A DNA stretch of 64,000 nt from Marivita sp. (GTDB taxonomy: Bacteria; Pseudomonadota; Alphaproteobacteria; Rhodobacterales; Rhodobacteraceae), in assembly GCF_022763305.1 (NCBI RefSeq), contig NZ_JALEGT010000062.1, forward strand, positions 1 to 64,000, written 5' to 3'. Every line of letters begins with the position of its first letter. The stretch's first letter is position 1. Of the stretch, positions 61,942-64,000 are shown piece by piece. Under the pieces are notes generated by a model. It ran no database searches. It saw nothing but the letters and a program-made list of their open reading frames with translations, and was not told the origin of the DNA. Position numbers and translations under genes: made by a program.

Positions 61942-63381
61942 TTATTCGGCAGCCCAGCCGGAGACCGCTTTAACTTCGAGGAAGTCCTCGATCCCCCAGA
62001 CACCGCCTTCGCGCCCGTTGCCGGACTGCTTCATCCCACCGAAAGGCGAGCCAGCAGAGCGGCCGACGCCGTTCATTTCCACCATGCCCGAGCGAAGCTG
62101 GCGGGCCAGCCGGTTGCGGCGCGCGCCATCCTGGCTTTGGACATAGTTGGTCAGGCCGTAGACCGTGTCATTGGCGACCTGCACGGCCTCTTCCTCGGCC
62201 TCGAACTTCATGATCGACAGGACCGGACCAAAGATTTCCTCGCGGGCGATGGTCATGTCGTTGGTGACATCGGCGAAGACCGTGGGGCGCACGTAAAAGC
62301 CCTTGTTCAGGCCTTCCGGGCGACCTGTGCCGCCGGTGACAAGGCGCGCACCTTCGTCGATGCCTTTCTGGATCAGGTCCTGGATTTTCTGCCATTGGGT
62401 CGCGTTCACGACCGGGCCGATATGGCGGCCTTCGGCGGAAGCCGGGCCGACGCTGACCTTGGACGCGATTTCGCCCGCCTCTTCGACGACCCGGTCGTAG
62501 ATCGGGGCTTCGACCATCATGCGGGACGGCGCATTACACGACTGGCCGGTGTTCTGCATCATGTGCAGCACGCTGCGCTTGACCGCCTTTTCATCGGCAT
62601 CGGCAAAGATCAAATTGGCACCCTTGCCGCCGAGTTCCAGATGAACCCGCTTGAGCGTGTCGGCGGCGGCCTTGGAAATCAGTTTGCCTGCACGGCTGGA
62701 GCCGGTGAAGCTGACCATGTCGATGTCGGGATGTGCGGACAGCTGGCTGCCGACGCCGACACCGTCACCGTTCACGAGGTTGAACACGCCCGGCGGGAAG
62801 CCGGCCTCGTGCATCATCTCGGCAAAGAGCATGGCGTTGAGCGGGCTTTCCTCGGACGGTTTCAGAACCATCGTGCAGCCCGCGATGGCAGCGGCACCCA
62901 CCTTGAGGGTGACCTGGTTCATCGGCCAGTTCCACGGGGTGATCAGCGCGCAGACGCCAACGGCTTCGTAGATGATCCGGTCCTGAGGGCTGTGATCATT
63001 CAGCTGGCGATCGAAGTCGAACGACTTTGCCGCTTCGATGAAATTCTGCAGGTGCCATGTGCCCGCGCCAACCTGGCTGGCGCGCGACATATCGATGGGC
63101 GCACCCATCTCGAGGCTCATGGCCTGGGCCATTTCCTCGCCGCGTAACTGGTAGATCTCGAGCAGTTTTTCTACCAATGCGATGCGGTCGGCGGGGGGCA
63201 TTGCCATCCATGACGGGAACGCATCCTTGGCGGCGGCAACGGCGGCATCGGTGTCGGCCTGCCCGCCCAGTGAGATCACCGCGCAGGGATCTTCCGTCGA
63301 CGGGTCGATGACATGATGATCGCGCCCTTCGATGGGATCGACCCATGCTCCGTTGATGTAGAACTGGCGTTTCTCGATCAT
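61942..63381 (-). CDS. NAD(P)-dependent aldehyde dehydrogenase
   Basis: A 479-residue ALDH-superfamily enzyme. The cofactor site LITPWNWPMNQ, the Glu motif LELGGKGANLIF and the catalytic-Cys motif NTGQSCNAPSR (near residue 290) are intact, with C-terminal EEIFGPVLS. Substrate not predictable; betaine aldehyde, succinate semialdehyde and other aldehydes are all possible. The ATG at 63381 has a GGGAG ribosome-binding site eight bases upstream; the 14-residue extension is rejected. It is divergent from the peroxiredoxin gene. Confidence 0.92.
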   Translation of the reverse strand: MIEKRQFYINGAWVDPIEGRDHHVIDPSTEDPCAVISLGGQADTDAAVAAAKDAFPSWMAMPPADRIALVEKLLEIYQLRGEEMAQAMSLEMGAPIDMSRASQVGAGTWHLQNFIEAAKSFDFDRQLNDHSPQDRIIYEAVGVCALITPWNWPMNQVTLKVGAAAIAGCTMVLKPSEESPLNAMLFAEMMHEAGFPPGVFNLVNGDGVGVGSQLSAHPDIDMVSFTGSSRAGKLISKAAADTLKRVHLELGGKGANLIFADADEKAVKRSVLHMMQNTGQSCNAPSRMMVEAPIYDRVVEEAGEIASKVSVGPASAEGRHIGPVVNATQWQKIQDLIQKGIDEGARLVTGGTGRPEGLNKGFYVRPTVFADVTNDMTIAREEIFGPVLSIMKFEAEEEAVQVANDTVYGLTNYVQSQDGARRNRLARQLRSGMVEMNGVGRSAGSPFGGMKQSGNGREGGVWGIEDFLEVKAVSGWAAE

Positions 63382-63509
63382 CTGATTGTCTCCCTCAGAG
63401 TGTTGCAGACGACACTGTGTCACCCCGGCCTTTCCCTCGCAAGGGGGTGTAACTGCGCCGCAGATTTCCTATGTAGCGGTCTGACTGATGAACCTGAAAG
63501 GAGGCAAAC

Positions 63510-64000
63510 ATGGGCCTGCGCATCAATGATGAAATCCCGAACCTGACCGTGGAAACCGACCAGGGCACGATCACCCTGCATGACTGGATCGGTGACAGCT
63601 GGGCGATCCTGTTTTCGCATCCCAAGGACTTCACCCCTGTCTGCACCACCGAGTTCGGCGCGGTCGCCCAGCTTGCCGAGGAATGGGAAAAGCGCGGCAC
63701 CAAGGTGATGGGCATTTCCGTCGATGGGGTCGAGGACCACAAGAAATGGAAGGGCGATATCGAGTCGACCTCGGGCGCGAAAGCAGGTTTCCCGATCATC
63801 GCGGATGAAGACCTGACCGTGGCCAAGGCGTTCGACATGCTGCCTGCGGAATACGTACTGCCCGACGGCCGCACCCCGGCGGACAGCGCCACGGTCCGCG
63901 TGGTGTTCATCATCGGGCCGGACAAGAAGCTGAAGCTGTCGATGACCTATCCGATGACCGTCGGGCGCAACTTCGCGGAAGTGCTGCGTGCGCTTGATGC
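63510..64000 (+). CDS. Peroxiredoxin, 1-Cys/Prx6 type (partial, runs off the right edge)
   Basis: The first 163 residues of a thiol peroxidase that should be about 215 long. The peroxidatic motif DFTPVCTTE has Cys45, the position and context of Prx6/AhpC-like enzymes, followed by KVMGISVDGVEDHKKW and FPIIADED. It destroys hydrogen peroxide and organic hydroperoxides in the cytoplasm. The ATG has a perfect AAAGGAGG ribosome-binding site five bases upstream. The C-terminal arm is outside the window, so 1-Cys versus 2-Cys type is judged only from the N-terminal part. Confidence 0.92.
   Translation, partial: MGLRINDEIPNLTVETDQGTITLHDWIGDSWAILFSHPKDFTPVCTTEFGAVAQLAEEWEKRGTKVMGISVDGVEDHKKWKGDIESTSGAKAGFPIIADEDLTVAKAFDMLPAEYVLPDGRTPADSATVRVVFIIGPDKKLKLSMTYPMTVGRNFAEVLRALD

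Overview
The window looks like a chromosomal segment of a roseobacter-type alphaproteobacterium (Rhodobacterales). The evidence is the high G+C content, an RpoE-ChrR sigma/anti-sigma pair divergent from its usual target operon, a TRAP transporter, two FAD/GcvT-fused oxidoreductases of the dimethylglycine dehydrogenase kind, fasciclin and DUF302 proteins, and a DinB with an N-terminal CxxC/CxxC extension. About 58 protein genes are supported. No tRNA, CRISPR array, transposase or prophage was seen. The last gene, a peroxiredoxin, runs off the right edge.

Layout. 1-217: a strong promoter-like sequence reading left out of the window, resembling a stable-RNA promoter. 218-7096: msrPQ methionine sulfoxide repair, rpiB, a VOC protein with a glutamate-synthase-like flavoprotein, two secreted proteins (DUF302, fasciclin), and a convergent pair of a BglII-like nuclease and an MT-A70 methyltransferase. 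7259-13071: clpB with a textbook heat-shock promoter, pyrF, a Nudix hydrolase, dinB and a DUF3775 protein. 13132-19147: the RpoE-ChrR singlet-oxygen response module, with a five-gene overlapping operon divergent from rpoE-chrR. 19203-31131: a carbon block in which a TRAP transporter (dctP, fused dctQM), D-lactate dehydrogenase (dld) and a GntR/FCD regulator lie next to aceE-aceF-lpd, together describing lactate uptake, oxidation to pyruvate and conversion to acetyl-CoA. 31128-41665: housekeeping and stress genes (class II amidotransferase, xth, LysR, PfpI, fadH-like reductase, TIGR03862 flavoprotein, MscS channel, HNH protein, pirin). 41668-50735: envelope proteins (SH3, coiled coil, OmpA), ubiA, rsmE, glutathione synthesis and turnover (gshA, ggt) and an RsbW-like kinase with a STAS protein. 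51033-64000: thiolase, free-Met-R-sulfoxide reductase, an XRE-cupin/GFA/LysE/dimethylglycine-dehydrogenase-type operon for methylated amines, a permuted papain-like protein, rluA-type synthase, aldehyde dehydrogenase and peroxiredoxin.

The least explained signal is non-coding. Three 3'-end intergenic regions (6395-6438, 46311-46354, 48344-48387) each hold two abutting palindromes that together span exactly 44 nt. The stem sequences are unrelated, but TCGA lies at or next to every centre. A different paired dyad with four related half-sites (52981-53041) lies directly before the XRE-cupin regulator and can fold in two mutually exclusive ways.

Start codons were re-chosen where an upstream TTG/GTG extension was less likely than an internal ATG with a Shine-Dalgarno sequence. 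Family names come from recognising motifs by eye; no database search was run.
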